Shown here: positions 1-8,303 of the stretch, one piece after another
Layout of the letters: each line of letters starts with the position of its first letter
How positions within the stretch are numbered: position 1 is the first letter of the stretch
From: a virus
Virus record (IMG/VR): IMGVR_UViG_3300022921_000004
Location: 1-64,000 of that record
Strand: one strand, 5' to 3'
Length of the DNA stretch: 64,000 nucleotides
Program-made: the position numbers and the translations under genes
The notes under the pieces: generated by a model
What the model saw: only the letters and a program-made list of their open reading frames with translations
Database searches by the model: none
What the model was told of the DNA's origin: nothing

Positions 1-74
1 TTGCAACGTCGGCCTAAATCCCAAGTAATTTGGAAAATATTTCCTGATAATAAATCTATAGTGTCAAAACTCAT
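1..74 (-). CDS. Radical SAM protein, N-terminal fragment cut by window edge
   Basis: Only the first 24 codons are visible; the gene continues beyond base 1. The peptide starts Met-Ser-Phe-Asp and ends in W-D-L-G-R-R-C (residues 18-24). That is the usual lead-in to the first cysteine of a radical SAM CxxxCxxC cluster (pattern WDxxRRCNxxCxYC). The start codon overlaps the stop of the upstream SGNH-like gene by four bases (ATGA), so it is translationally coupled and belongs to the same minus-strand operon. The assignment rests on this short motif and on the five complete radical SAM genes next to it; the remaining cysteines cannot be seen. Confidence 0.55.
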   Translation of the reverse strand, partial: MSFDTIDLLSGNIFQITWDLGRRC

Positions 75-709
75 ACTAATTCTTTCTCAGTTAATTTTTT
101 AAAAAGCCATTGTGCTTCCCATTTATTACCATCATCTCCAAAATGTCTTCCATCGTCTTTGATATATTTTTGATATTTTTCTTTTCCTAAAATTTTTCTA
201 ATGCAAGGAACCTTGGTTCCTTCATGATGTGAGTATACAAAATCAAAATTATTTTCTGCATAACCTAAGCTAACAGTATATTCAAAGTCTAATTGCTTCC
301 ATTCTAAGTTAAGAAAATAATAATTTGCTAATTGGTCAGGAGTTTCTTGGCGAAGATTATGTACCTTAAACTTTTTTCTAGGCACGTGTTGGTAATGATA
401 ATTTGATGTTATTTCTTTAGGAGATTCAAAATAATGATCTTCTAGTACTTTCCACGATGTTAATCTGCCCGGAGTAGTACACTTTAAAATATACACATCA
501 TCTAAAGTATTGTAAAATTGTTTAACTTTTGATGAAAGATATAGATGATAATTTATACTTGTACCAGATACACCCCAATTATAAATTTTTAAATTAGGTG
601 CAAGTAACGACAGATATTCAGGAAAATTAGATCTGCCAGTCAAACATTCAGTTTCTCTAATTTGTCCTTCAACAAAACTGCAACCAAAAATGTGTATACG
701 TTTAGACAT
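71..709 (-). CDS. SGNH/GDSL-like hydrolase
   Basis: The 212-residue protein carries the spaced signatures of the SGNH hydrolase fold. An N-terminal G-C-S-F (residues 9-12) sits at block I with Ser11 as candidate nucleophile. N-W-G-V-S-G (44-49) matches the block II glycine region. D-G-R-H (186-189), followed by F-G-D-D-G-N, supplies the Asp-x-x-His of block V. Family members are esterases, or acyl- or acetyl-transferases acting on lipids, sugars or cell-wall polymers. No signal peptide is visible, so it probably acts in the cytoplasm. It overlaps its neighbours on both sides (8 bp with the radical SAM gene upstream, 4 bp with the one downstream). Its place among glycosyltransferases suggests acylation or deacylation of a glycan, which is inference. 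Confidence 0.6.
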   Translation of the reverse strand: MSKRIHIFGCSFVEGQIRETECLTGRSNFPEYLSLLAPNLKIYNWGVSGTSINYHLYLSSKVKQFYNTLDDVYILKCTTPGRLTSWKVLEDHYFESPKEITSNYHYQHVPRKKFKVHNLRQETPDQLANYYFLNLEWKQLDFEYTVSLGYAENNFDFVYSHHEGTKVPCIRKILGKEKYQKYIKDDGRHFGDDGNKWEAQWLFKKLTEKELV

Positions 710-2114
710 CTTTAAATATGTCCTTCATTTCTGGAAAAGTTTCATCGAATGAAATTCCACGCTGTTTATCACACAGTCCTAAGAATTCTTTCATTTCAGG
801 TAGACGTTGACTCCAGTCTTCGCTTTCCATAAATTGTAACATACCGTCAAGACGTTTAATACCATATTCTGCTTCTCGCCACTGGTCATATGTAACTTTA
901 CCTTTATGCCAACTAGGAATACATAATTCCCAATTAGCTTCTAACCACGGATAAAATTCTTCATATTTTTTACGGCACTGTTCTTTAAACCATTTAGGCA
1001 AAGATCTAACGTTAAGATGTGCCGGCCAATATACAAAATGAAAGTTTACTGTACCCGCTCCAAATGGATACATGTTAATCTTTTTAAATCCTTCTTGTAA
1101 TTTCCATTTGATAAAATCAGGAAGATAATAAATGTTTAATGCTTGTACTGCACAAGCAATTGTAACTTCAACATTATCTGTAGTTTCTTTATCTAAAATA
1201 TGAAACACTTCTTTTGTTCTATCCCATTTACTAGGATAACGAATGTATTCATTCATTTGCTCAATGCTGTCTACGCTGTAATGGAATCTAACAAGTTTAA
1301 AATGACTCCATAATTCAAATAAATCGTCACGCCATTCAACACCATTTGAATTATAACGTAGTTCTAATTCTGGTGCAAGTCCTTGGCGTATTGCTTCCTC
1401 AAGTATTTCGTAGTGTTCTTCGATAATAAGACTTTCGCCGCCGGCAAAATAAATTTGCTTCATGTGTTTCATCTGTTCATAGAACTGTTCCCAAAATACA
1501 GGATTTTGCTTATGCCAGTTATAACTACTACCATTGGTACTACCTTTGTTATCCCATTGCATAATCTCTTTAAGTGATTCATTTTTAACTTCTGGAAAAA
1601 TTGCTTTGTAATCTTTAATCCAACCCGAACTATCATGCGGACTACACATAACACATGCTAACTGACACTTGGTTCCAAAACGCAAATCAATGTATGCCAA
1701 TTGCGGAGGAACACTACCATCCGGTTGTGTTTCTTGTAAAATTTGATCTAGATCAACACGCTGACTCCAATATGCTGTTTCCCATTGACGCTTACTTCTA
1801 TGTCCATTTTCTTCTTCTCGGAAACATTTCATACAGCTAGGAGGCTTTTCACCTGCAAGCATTTGTTTACGTACATTCTTCATATACGTACTATTCCATG
1901 CTGTATTAAGGTCAGTAACATTTAAATTATTAGGACGACCTTCTTCATCTTTAAGTATACCTACTTGTCCGCCATATTCTTTATCATTCGTTGGACCAAC
2001 GCTACTTGCATTTGCTGTACAACATACACGCATACTGCCGTCGGGTCTTGTGCTTAGATGCACCCATGGTAATAAACAAAATGTTTCTGATGGATACTTA
2101 GGTTTTTCTGTCAT
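702..2114 (-). CDS. Radical SAM protein with N-terminal SPASM-like cysteine region
   Basis: This 470-residue protein has a radical SAM core with Cys150, Cys154 and Cys157 (C-QLA-C-VM-C, CxxxCxxC) to bind the [4Fe-4S] cluster that cleaves S-adenosylmethionine. A-G-G-E (224-227) matches the GGE motif that contacts the SAM amino group. Before the core lie more cysteines, at 13, 31, 32, 94 and 97. They include G-S-M-R-V-C-C and C-M-K-C, which resemble the auxiliary-cluster ligands of SPASM/twitch domains, normally found after the core. The protein ends F-P-E-M-K, as does its paralogue at 6956-8302, which has the same unusual order. SPASM enzymes modify peptides, proteins or sugars; the substrate here is unknown. 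Start and stop overlap neighbouring genes, which indicates one operon. Confidence 0.85.
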   Translation of the reverse strand: MTEKPKYPSETFCLLPWVHLSTRPDGSMRVCCTANASSVGPTNDKEYGGQVGILKDEEGRPNNLNVTDLNTAWNSTYMKNVRKQMLAGEKPPSCMKCFREEENGHRSKRQWETAYWSQRVDLDQILQETQPDGSVPPQLAYIDLRFGTKCQLACVMCSPHDSSGWIKDYKAIFPEVKNESLKEIMQWDNKGSTNGSSYNWHKQNPVFWEQFYEQMKHMKQIYFAGGESLIIEEHYEILEEAIRQGLAPELELRYNSNGVEWRDDLFELWSHFKLVRFHYSVDSIEQMNEYIRYPSKWDRTKEVFHILDKETTDNVEVTIACAVQALNIYYLPDFIKWKLQEGFKKINMYPFGAGTVNFHFVYWPAHLNVRSLPKWFKEQCRKKYEEFYPWLEANWELCIPSWHKGKVTYDQWREAEYGIKRLDGMLQFMESEDWSQRLPEMKEFLGLCDKQRGISFDETFPEMKDIFKDV

Positions 2115-3112
2115 TTTAATGCCTCAAATCGTTGCGTTGCAACTTTGTTTTGTTTACAGTTTTCTATACACTTTGGAAAAATACCGTTTTTAATTCCTGT
2201 ATATAAATTAGTATACCATTCACTATCAAAAATATCCTGTATACTATTATGTCCATTTAGTCTATGATGTTCAGTTCCGTGATCTTTACTGTAATGTTGC
2301 CATAGACCTCTAAATCCACTCTTAGTTCCCCACCAGCAACACGGAACAACATATCCATGATGTGTAACATATAGTCCTTGATCTTCTATTTTAGAACTAA
2401 TACATCTTGGAATAACTGTTGGAACTTCTTGTTTTTTCTCAACTTTAGGGTCACTTTTATGCTGAGAGTTTTTACCTAAGTCTGCTCTTGGGCTTCCGAT
2501 AAATTTTACTCTACTAAATCCTTCTTTGGCTGCAATATCTTCTATAAGATGAGCTTGATGTTCGTTATGCGAAAAATATATGAATTGCCATACAGCGTCG
2601 CCGCCGGCAGCAATATAATTTCTAAAATTTCTTTGTACTTTTTGCCAATCAACATTTACTCTATAAATATGGTTAGTATCTTCTAATCCATCTAATCCCC
2701 AATTTACTCTAACACGACCATTTGACTCTTTTGAAATTTCTCCCAACGTTGTCCAAAACTCATCATTACGTGTTCCGCCGTTAGTAGCAATAGAAATCTT
2801 AGGTTTGCTAGTAAACAATTCATCATTAGATAAAATCCATTTAACAATTTCAATTAAATCAGGATTAGTAGTTGCTTCGTCGTAGTTACCACACATATGG
2901 ATTAGGCGCAAATCAGTCCATTTATCTTTAGATACCCAACTTTTAAATTGTTCTAAACTTACATACATACTATTCACATCAAAGTGATAATCCATATCAA
3001 TAAGTTTATCATTAATAAATGCACGAGCACAGGCAGGACATGCCGCGTTGCAATAATTTGACATTTCAATTTGCAGTTTAGTTTGTCTTTCTACTGGTAC
3101 TTGCCAACTCAT
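2111..3112 (-). CDS. Radical SAM/SPASM-type protein, tandem paralogue 1
   Basis: The protein has 333 residues, with the radical SAM cluster at Cys21, Cys25 and Cys28 (C-NAA-C-PA-C). A distinctive D-T-N-H-I-Y-R follows at about 145-151. The C-terminal part has Cys237, an adjacent pair Cys258-Cys259 in V-P-C-C-W, and Cys315/Cys319, a layout that fits an auxiliary iron-sulfur cluster (SPASM or twitch). It is clearly related to the next two genes (3109-4176 and 4188-5255), sharing cysteine positions, the N-H-I-Y-R block, an H-N-E/Q-H segment and the C-C-W/F motif. The three look like products of tandem duplication. It overlaps both neighbours by 4 bp. It probably acts in the cytoplasm on a peptide, protein or glycan precursor; the reaction cannot be deduced. 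Confidence 0.85.
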   Translation of the reverse strand: MSWQVPVERQTKLQIEMSNYCNAACPACARAFINDKLIDMDYHFDVNSMYVSLEQFKSWVSKDKWTDLRLIHMCGNYDEATTNPDLIEIVKWILSNDELFTSKPKISIATNGGTRNDEFWTTLGEISKESNGRVRVNWGLDGLEDTNHIYRVNVDWQKVQRNFRNYIAAGGDAVWQFIYFSHNEHQAHLIEDIAAKEGFSRVKFIGSPRADLGKNSQHKSDPKVEKKQEVPTVIPRCISSKIEDQGLYVTHHGYVVPCCWWGTKSGFRGLWQHYSKDHGTEHHRLNGHNSIQDIFDSEWYTNLYTGIKNGIFPKCIENCKQNKVATQRFEALK

Positions 3113-4176
3113 TCTTGTTCCACCATAACATTTTGATAGGCTTTATTAAAGCCACAACTAGCAACACACCGTTTCATATGTTTATTGTGTGACGGATTCC
3201 AGCTTTCTTCTAAAACCTTAGTATACCAAGGATGTTTCATAACTTCTTCAATGCTATGTTTTTTTAAACTATTCCATCCTGTAGAATATTCAGATAATTT
3301 TTCTAAAATGTTTTCTTTGTTCTTAAACGCACTATCCCACAAAAAACAACAAGGCCACATCTCTTGGTTTGCATTAATAAAAATTTCGCCTTCATGAACA
3401 TACTTACAAACAATAGATTTTACAACTTCTTCATCTACTTGATTAGTTTGAATTTTATTCATCAACTCTAATACTTCGTCTTTACGTGCATGTTCTTTGC
3501 TACCAGTAGTAGTAATAGTTTTTACTTCTTTAGTAACGTTTCCGCGGCCTTCTTTTTTTGCAATTTGGGCAGTCCATTGATTTAAGCTATTACGCATGCC
3601 TGTTCTAATTACAAATTTTAGTCCCAAACTTTTAGCATGTGCTTTAGCAACTTCAATTTCGTGTTCGTTATGATCAAATACAATAAAAACCCACTTAGAT
3701 CTTGTATCATCACCTTTATAAGAATTTTCTGCGAACGCTTCGATATTACGTTTTACTATATCAAACTTTGTGTTTACACGATAAATGTGATTAGTTTCTC
3801 GATGTCCGTCAATACAGAACATCATAATTAAGTCTCTTCCGTATTGTTTGCTTAGTTCACCTAGTCTATACCAACTTGCTTTAGGTGCAACGCCGCCATT
3901 AGTACTAATTGTAACATATGCGCCGCCTTCTAATAAGTATTCTACAATTTCAACAAACTGTGGGTGAATTGCAGGATCTCCTAGTACGCCGCATAGCCTA
4001 ATATCTTTATCTTTTAAATGTGCCTCGTCTGGTAATATTCTTTTTAAGTCATCAAGTGAAAAACTTGTTACTTCTAAGATGTCTCGGTTAAGTGTTCTTG
4101 CACAACCTGGGCATGCGGCATTACAATCACTTGTAATTTCCAGTTCGATTTTGTGTATGTCATTTATGTTTATCAT
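3109..4176 (-). CDS. Radical SAM/SPASM-type protein, tandem paralogue 2
   Basis: The protein has 355 residues with the cluster motif C-NAA-C-PG-C at Cys18, Cys22 and Cys25, directly after a beta strand I-E-L-E-I-T. T-N-H-I-Y-R lies at 128-133. The C-terminal half holds a cysteine in S-I-V-C-K, the pair in W-P-C-C-F, and C-V-A-S-C near the end, consistent with an auxiliary [4Fe-4S] domain. It differs from its sisters by an insert rich in Lys, Arg and Thr around residue 210-230. The start is uncertain because no strong ribosome binding site precedes the ATG; a run of TA dinucleotides lies there instead. Its stop overlaps the next start (ATGA). See 2111-3112 for the shared features. Confidence 0.85.
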   Translation of the reverse strand: MININDIHKIELEITSDCNAACPGCARTLNRDILEVTSFSLDDLKRILPDEAHLKDKDIRLCGVLGDPAIHPQFVEIVEYLLEGGAYVTISTNGGVAPKASWYRLGELSKQYGRDLIMMFCIDGHRETNHIYRVNTKFDIVKRNIEAFAENSYKGDDTRSKWVFIVFDHNEHEIEVAKAHAKSLGLKFVIRTGMRNSLNQWTAQIAKKEGRGNVTKEVKTITTTGSKEHARKDEVLELMNKIQTNQVDEEVVKSIVCKYVHEGEIFINANQEMWPCCFLWDSAFKNKENILEKLSEYSTGWNSLKKHSIEEVMKHPWYTKVLEESWNPSHNKHMKRCVASCGFNKAYQNVMVEQE

Positions 4177-4187
4177 TATATATGTAC

Positions 4188-5255
4188 TTATTTAAACTGT
4201 TCAGTGAAAGGATCAAACTCGGCGCCGCACTTTGTAGCACATACTTTTAGTTTGCCGGCATCACAACTAGGTTTATTCCAACTATCTTGTATTTCATCAA
4301 ATATACCTGTAGCAAAAACTTTATCAAGACCATTACGTGCGTCTAGTACATTTTTATCAGGAATAAAATCCCATATCTGTTCTACTTTAGGATCTTTGTG
4401 CCACCATTTATACATACGACCAGCAGTCCAGCAACAAGGCAATGCTAGTCCTTCTGCTGTAATAAAGAGGCTACCTTCTTTTTTAACTTTACATACGATA
4501 GGAGCCGCGTTAAAATAAGCATCCATACTGCCATATTTCTTGATAATGGCTTCTTGTTTTGTAAGAGCTTTGTTTTGGTATTGTGCGTCCGGCTTTTTGA
4601 GCTCTGCTGTATCTTTGCCTTTACGGTCTTTGGCCTGATGCTTTTCTTTTTTGTTTGTCTTTGCATCTACAAATCTTCCTGTTTTCTTTTTTATAAACTT
4701 CTCACATCCCCATGCATTAGCTAACTGTTCAGCTTCTTCGACTTGATGCTGATTGTGTTCAAATATAAGAAAGTCCCAACGTGCTCTACCGCCAGCATCG
4801 ATAAACGCTCGCATGTTGCGTTCTACGTTGTCCCAATTTACCCCTTGTCTGTAAATATGATTCGTATCGCGAAGACCATCGACACTAAAAATAACAGCCC
4901 CCATTCTTCCAAAGACATAGGCCAATTCATTCCACCATTCAACATTTTTTGCTCCTGCATTTGTATTCATGCTTAACCACATCGTTGGGTTATGTTCACG
5001 AAAGTATTTGAATATTTCTAATGTGTCACGAGCAACAATAGGATCACCTAAGTTACCACACATATACATAGTATTAAGCTGTGCAATAAACTCTGGAGAG
5101 AATATTTTTTTACAATCTTCTAATGTAAGTTCATCTAGATTAATATGAGGATTAATTCCTTCGCCATTCATATTACGGTCACACATAGGACAACTGGCTT
5201 GACAGTTTTGTGTAACTTCTAAATGAATTGATCGTATGTCGCTATAATTATACAT
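4188..5255 (-). CDS. Radical SAM/SPASM-type protein, tandem paralogue 3
   Basis: The protein has 355 residues with the cluster motif C-QAS-C-PM-C at Cys18, Cys22 and Cys25, and T-N-H-I-Y-R at 131-136. The C-terminal region has A-P-I-V-C-K, L-P-C-C-W and C-A-T-K-C, the same auxiliary-cluster pattern as the two paralogues downstream. A Lys-rich stretch (K-K-K, T-N-K-K-E-K, K-D-R-K-G-K) lies in the middle, between the core and the C-terminal cluster region, at the same relative place as the insert in 3109-4176. It overlaps the small gene at 5248-5499 by 8 bp. Three such enzymes in a row suggest either three substrates or three steps on one substrate. Confidence 0.85.
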   Translation of the reverse strand: MYNYSDIRSIHLEVTQNCQASCPMCDRNMNGEGINPHINLDELTLEDCKKIFSPEFIAQLNTMYMCGNLGDPIVARDTLEIFKYFREHNPTMWLSMNTNAGAKNVEWWNELAYVFGRMGAVIFSVDGLRDTNHIYRQGVNWDNVERNMRAFIDAGGRARWDFLIFEHNQHQVEEAEQLANAWGCEKFIKKKTGRFVDAKTNKKEKHQAKDRKGKDTAELKKPDAQYQNKALTKQEAIIKKYGSMDAYFNAAPIVCKVKKEGSLFITAEGLALPCCWTAGRMYKWWHKDPKVEQIWDFIPDKNVLDARNGLDKVFATGIFDEIQDSWNKPSCDAGKLKVCATKCGAEFDPFTEQFK

Positions 5256-5499
5256 CTATTACCAACTTTATATCTTTACCCGGTCCAACTTTACTAGGCA
5301 AGTCACCGTATTGATCTACATACCACTTAATAACTGCACGATACCAGTTTTGACTATCGTGGTGTGCTTGTTTATTAAACTGCCAAATATTGTTGTTAGT
5401 TGCTTGCATTGTACTTAATGCTCTAGCACTTTCAGTTTGCAGTTGTCTAAGTGATAAATTACTTGTATCCAATGCGCATATACCTCGTATATTTTTCAA
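5248..5499 (-). CDS. Small hypothetical protein in the radical SAM operon
   Basis: This is an open frame of up to 83 residues between the methyltransferase and the radical SAM gene 4188-5255, overlapping both. The longest frame starts at a TTG 40 bp inside the methyltransferase. A second TTG nine codons later, preceded by GAGG at about 10 nt, is an alternative. I do not recognise a family. The protein has no cysteines in its C-terminal half and no leader/core pattern. It ends in an acidic, hydrophobic tail (K-L-V-I-D-V). Its size and place next to radical SAM genes make it worth comparing with peptide substrates of such enzymes, but nothing in it positively supports that role. Confidence 0.5.
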   Translation of the reverse strand: MKNIRGICALDTSNLSLRQLQTESARALSTMQATNNNIWQFNKQAHHDSQNWYRAVIKWYVDQYGDLPSKVGPGKDIKLVIDV

Positions 5500-6292
5500 G
5501 ATCTAATTCTCCTTCATACAATAATGTTGTCATAGGAGCCATTCTAGCAAAATCGTGCATGCTAGTAGTACAGTTAACGTGTTCTTCAACTTCATAGAAA
5601 TCGTTACTTTGTAATACAACTAATCTTCCTGCTGGAATTAAATCATACCACTCACTAAAATTTTTAATGTGTTCACAACTTGTATTAATAATAGTATTAG
5701 GAATATCTCCTAAATCAACGGTTGTTCCATTAGCACGTAATACTGTGTATATTGCATTTTCGTAATTTATCTCTTTAATATCTTTAGTACATGATTTAAA
5801 TTTCCAGCCGTCTAGCACCCAGTTTTTATTAAATGCTTCTGCTACTTCTCTGCAAGTATCATCGATGTCAAAACTTCTAAATTTTTCAATTTTTAAATTG
5901 TTTTCAAACATCATAGTAGCAAGTGTAGCATACCAACCAGCACATAAAAATACAACACCTAGATCAAGATTTAATTTTTTTAGTTCTGATACTAGCCACT
6001 GTTTACTTTTTATCTGACCTCGACTAATACAGTCTGGATCAAAGTTTTCGTTTTTTTGTAATTTACGGATCCCTTCAATAAAAGGTGTATCTTTCATCTG
6101 TTTAATTGCACGAAATAAACTCCATACGTTATCCTGTAACAATGCTTTACGTAAATCATCTTTATTGTCATCTGTAACAATTCTAAAAATACTATTAAGA
6201 TCTTTGTCAATATATGCTCTACGTAGATCTGATAGTTTGCTACTAGTGGGATATAATAGTTCTAATCTATCTAAAATTTCATGAGTTTGCAT
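5459..6292 (-). CDS. Class I SAM-dependent methyltransferase-like protein
   Basis: The protein has 277 residues. A Rossmann-type SAM-binding segment is visible: a hydrophobic strand L-G-V-V-F-L-C-A-G-W (about 111-120) in the place of motif I, then F-R-S-F-D-I-D-D (138-145), whose acidic residue would bind the ribose of SAM. The motif I glycines are fewer than in canonical enzymes. The N-terminal 100 residues are helical and unassigned. The ATG at 6292 is preferred over a TTG one codon upstream because AAGGAG lies 7 nt before the ATG. The start overlaps the end of the glycosyltransferase-like gene upstream. A likely role is methylation of a sugar or small molecule made by this operon; a protein substrate is also possible. 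Confidence 0.6.
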   Translation of the reverse strand: MQTHEILDRLELLYPTSSKLSDLRRAYIDKDLNSIFRIVTDDNKDDLRKALLQDNVWSLFRAIKQMKDTPFIEGIRKLQKNENFDPDCISRGQIKSKQWLVSELKKLNLDLGVVFLCAGWYATLATMMFENNLKIEKFRSFDIDDTCREVAEAFNKNWVLDGWKFKSCTKDIKEINYENAIYTVLRANGTTVDLGDIPNTIINTSCEHIKNFSEWYDLIPAGRLVVLQSNDFYEVEEHVNCTTSMHDFARMAPMTTLLYEGELDLEKYTRYMRIGYK

Positions 6293-6968
6293 CAAATTGC
6301 TCCTTTAACCAATCAAAGTCGTTTATTAATTTAATATCATTGCTGTTAGAAAGGCCAAACTGCATACCAGCCCTAGCACCTCCCAACGCATACTCACCAA
6401 ACTCTCTATCGTGTCCCAAGGTTGTCCAAGTTTTGAGTCTTTCATTTGTTTCATCCTCATGTTGTCTATCAATTGTTTTACTTGCTAATTTAGCACATTC
6501 TCTAAAAGCACTTTTCCATGTGTTAAACGGATCTGTATTAAATGCTGTAATATTAGATATCTCATTAATTACTTTAAATTTATCACTAATACTAGTTGTC
6601 ATATCTGTTGTACTTGTATCCATTTGCTTAGTTAATTCAGTTGGAAATAACTTTACGCCGCCATACCCATAAATTAAATTATTAATAGGATTCATGCTTC
6701 TATAAACATGCACTGTATCAGATTCGGTTGTATAGTAATTAAAATCAAATTCATCAACAATTACTGCGTCGCCGTCTACAACAAAAAAGTAATTAGTAGT
6801 TGATAACTTAGCCGCTTCAATATGAGCATTGTGGATCCCTTTTACATTACTAACTCGCTTTACTCTGTCATCACCAAAGATTCCAACTGTATTAAATCTA
6901 CTATATAAATCGTCAAAATTTTGTTCTGCATTTGGTTCATGATAACTTATAAACACTATGTCGTACAT
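6279..6968 (-). CDS. Glycosyltransferase-like protein (SYxEPNAE type)
   Basis: The protein has 229 residues. It opens with a beta strand and S-Y-H-E-P-N-A-E (8-15). V-V-D-G-D (63-67) has the DxD arrangement by which GT-A glycosyltransferases bind the metal and nucleotide sugar. A-F-R-E-C and L-G-H-D-R-E-F-G-E-Y further on resemble acceptor-side motifs of the paralogue at 8304-9224, which shares the opening motif (S-Y-D-E-P-N-A-E), the DGD and the W-K/R-A-G/S-F-R-E segment. The start at 6968 is chosen because AAGGAG lies 8 nt upstream; a GTG three codons earlier overlaps that site. It overlaps the radical SAM gene 6956-8302 by 13 bp. The sugar and acceptor are unknown. Confidence 0.65.
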   Translation of the reverse strand: MYDIVFISYHEPNAEQNFDDLYSRFNTVGIFGDDRVKRVSNVKGIHNAHIEAAKLSTTNYFFVVDGDAVIVDEFDFNYYTTESDTVHVYRSMNPINNLIYGYGGVKLFPTELTKQMDTSTTDMTTSISDKFKVINEISNITAFNTDPFNTWKSAFRECAKLASKTIDRQHEDETNERLKTWTTLGHDREFGEYALGGARAGMQFGLSNSNDIKLINDFDWLKEQFDANS

Positions 6969-8302
6969 TGTTTGCACTCCTTGTAAAAATTCTTTAATTC
7001 AGGAAATACAGTTAAGAAATCGGTGCCTCGGCGTTTGTCAAACTGAGTAATAAATTCATAAAACATAAATCTACGTTCTTTAGCAAGACTGCCAAACTCT
7101 TCTGGATTTTTAAATCGTTTATCTAAATCTTGCACAATTCTTTTTAAATCATTTGTTTCATGCTCGTCAAAATTTTCTTCCATAAACTTTATACAAGGAA
7201 TTAAATATGTTTCAATCATGTCTTCAGTTGCAATCATTGCATCAAGAAATCCAGGATTTCTTACATATGGAATTGCAATTCTCACTCTGTTTTTAAAACT
7301 ATTACGTAGTCTTAACACAATTCCAAGAAACGGTCTAAATGTAGGAAAACTTAAAATATTAAATGCTGACATAAAACTTAGTTTTCCGTTAGTATTTTTT
7401 AGATACAATAATACATTATCATAGAATTGTTGCCAATTCATTCCTGTTCTACTATACTCTGCTTGCGCTCCTTTACTTTCAGCACTTACATGTAAGGTAA
7501 ATCCTTTAATACAATTATTATTTTCAAGATGCTGTATTTTTTTAATAAACTTATTCCATAGCTTTCCTGGGGGACATGCATTTGTATTAATAGAAAATTC
7601 TAACTGAGGTTGAGGATTATCTATTAAATGTTGCAATACTTTATCAGTATGTTTACTTAAAAGAGGTTCACCTCCTGTAATACGAAAAGTGTGCATATGT
7701 TTAACTGCTTCAGGAAACCATTTCCAAAATGCGTTAATATACGGGTTATCTTCTCTTTCAGGAATTTGCTTTTGATATTCATCTAGTTGATTGTAAAACC
7801 AATTGATCGTACTAAACTTATAATGACCGTGTTCTTTAATTTCTTCAGTCCATTTACTACTAAATGCTGGTCCACAATAACTACACTTAAAATTGCATAC
7901 ATTAGAAAAACTTACTTCAACATATCTAGGATAAAAATCATCATATGCGTTAGAATTTACAATTTTGTGATAATCTGGCCAACTCCAATAATTTCTACTT
8001 TTCCATATTCTATCACTATAATGATCCGTGTTATCTTCAATGCGCCAACAGTAATCACATTCACTAGGTCTTTCACCGCTTTTCATCTGTTGGCGTGTAT
8101 TCTTTTTAAACATTGTATTATGTAGTAATTGCGGATTTTCTTCAACTTCGTTAATTGGAATTGTATGTGCCTTTACATGATGACAACTATGATTTAATCC
8201 TGATCCTAAGTGTATAGTAACCTGTGTCCATTTAGCCAAACAGAATCCGCATCCTACTTGATTTAACTTTTCTTTAACTTTTTTAGGATCTGTTAATTCC
8301 AT
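6956..8302 (-). CDS. Radical SAM protein with N-terminal SPASM-like cysteine region
   Basis: The protein has 448 residues. The core cluster is C-NFK-C-SY-C at Cys136, Cys140 and Cys143, with T-G-G-E-P at 209-213. Before the core, Cys18, Cys21, Cys40, Cys82 and Cys85 (the last two in E-C-D-Y-C) form a cysteine-rich region like that of 702-2114. The two proteins also share M-K/L-S/A-G-E-R/K-P and a closing F-P-E-L/M-K, so they are paralogues with the auxiliary-cluster region placed first. A good ribosome binding site (AAGGA, 5 nt before the ATG) supports the start. Flanked by two related glycosyltransferase-like genes, it may act on the same glycan or on the acceptor they share; this is inference from gene order. 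Confidence 0.85.
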   Translation of the reverse strand: MELTDPKKVKEKLNQVGCGFCLAKWTQVTIHLGSGLNHSCHHVKAHTIPINEVEENPQLLHNTMFKKNTRQQMKSGERPSECDYCWRIEDNTDHYSDRIWKSRNYWSWPDYHKIVNSNAYDDFYPRYVEVSFSNVCNFKCSYCGPAFSSKWTEEIKEHGHYKFSTINWFYNQLDEYQKQIPEREDNPYINAFWKWFPEAVKHMHTFRITGGEPLLSKHTDKVLQHLIDNPQPQLEFSINTNACPPGKLWNKFIKKIQHLENNNCIKGFTLHVSAESKGAQAEYSRTGMNWQQFYDNVLLYLKNTNGKLSFMSAFNILSFPTFRPFLGIVLRLRNSFKNRVRIAIPYVRNPGFLDAMIATEDMIETYLIPCIKFMEENFDEHETNDLKRIVQDLDKRFKNPEEFGSLAKERRFMFYEFITQFDKRRGTDFLTVFPELKNFYKECKQCTT

Positions 8303-8303
8303 T

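Noticed and set aside
5248-5499. RiPP precursor peptide for the radical SAM enzymes
   Set aside because: There is no leader-core division, repeat or cleavage motif; kept only as a hypothetical protein.
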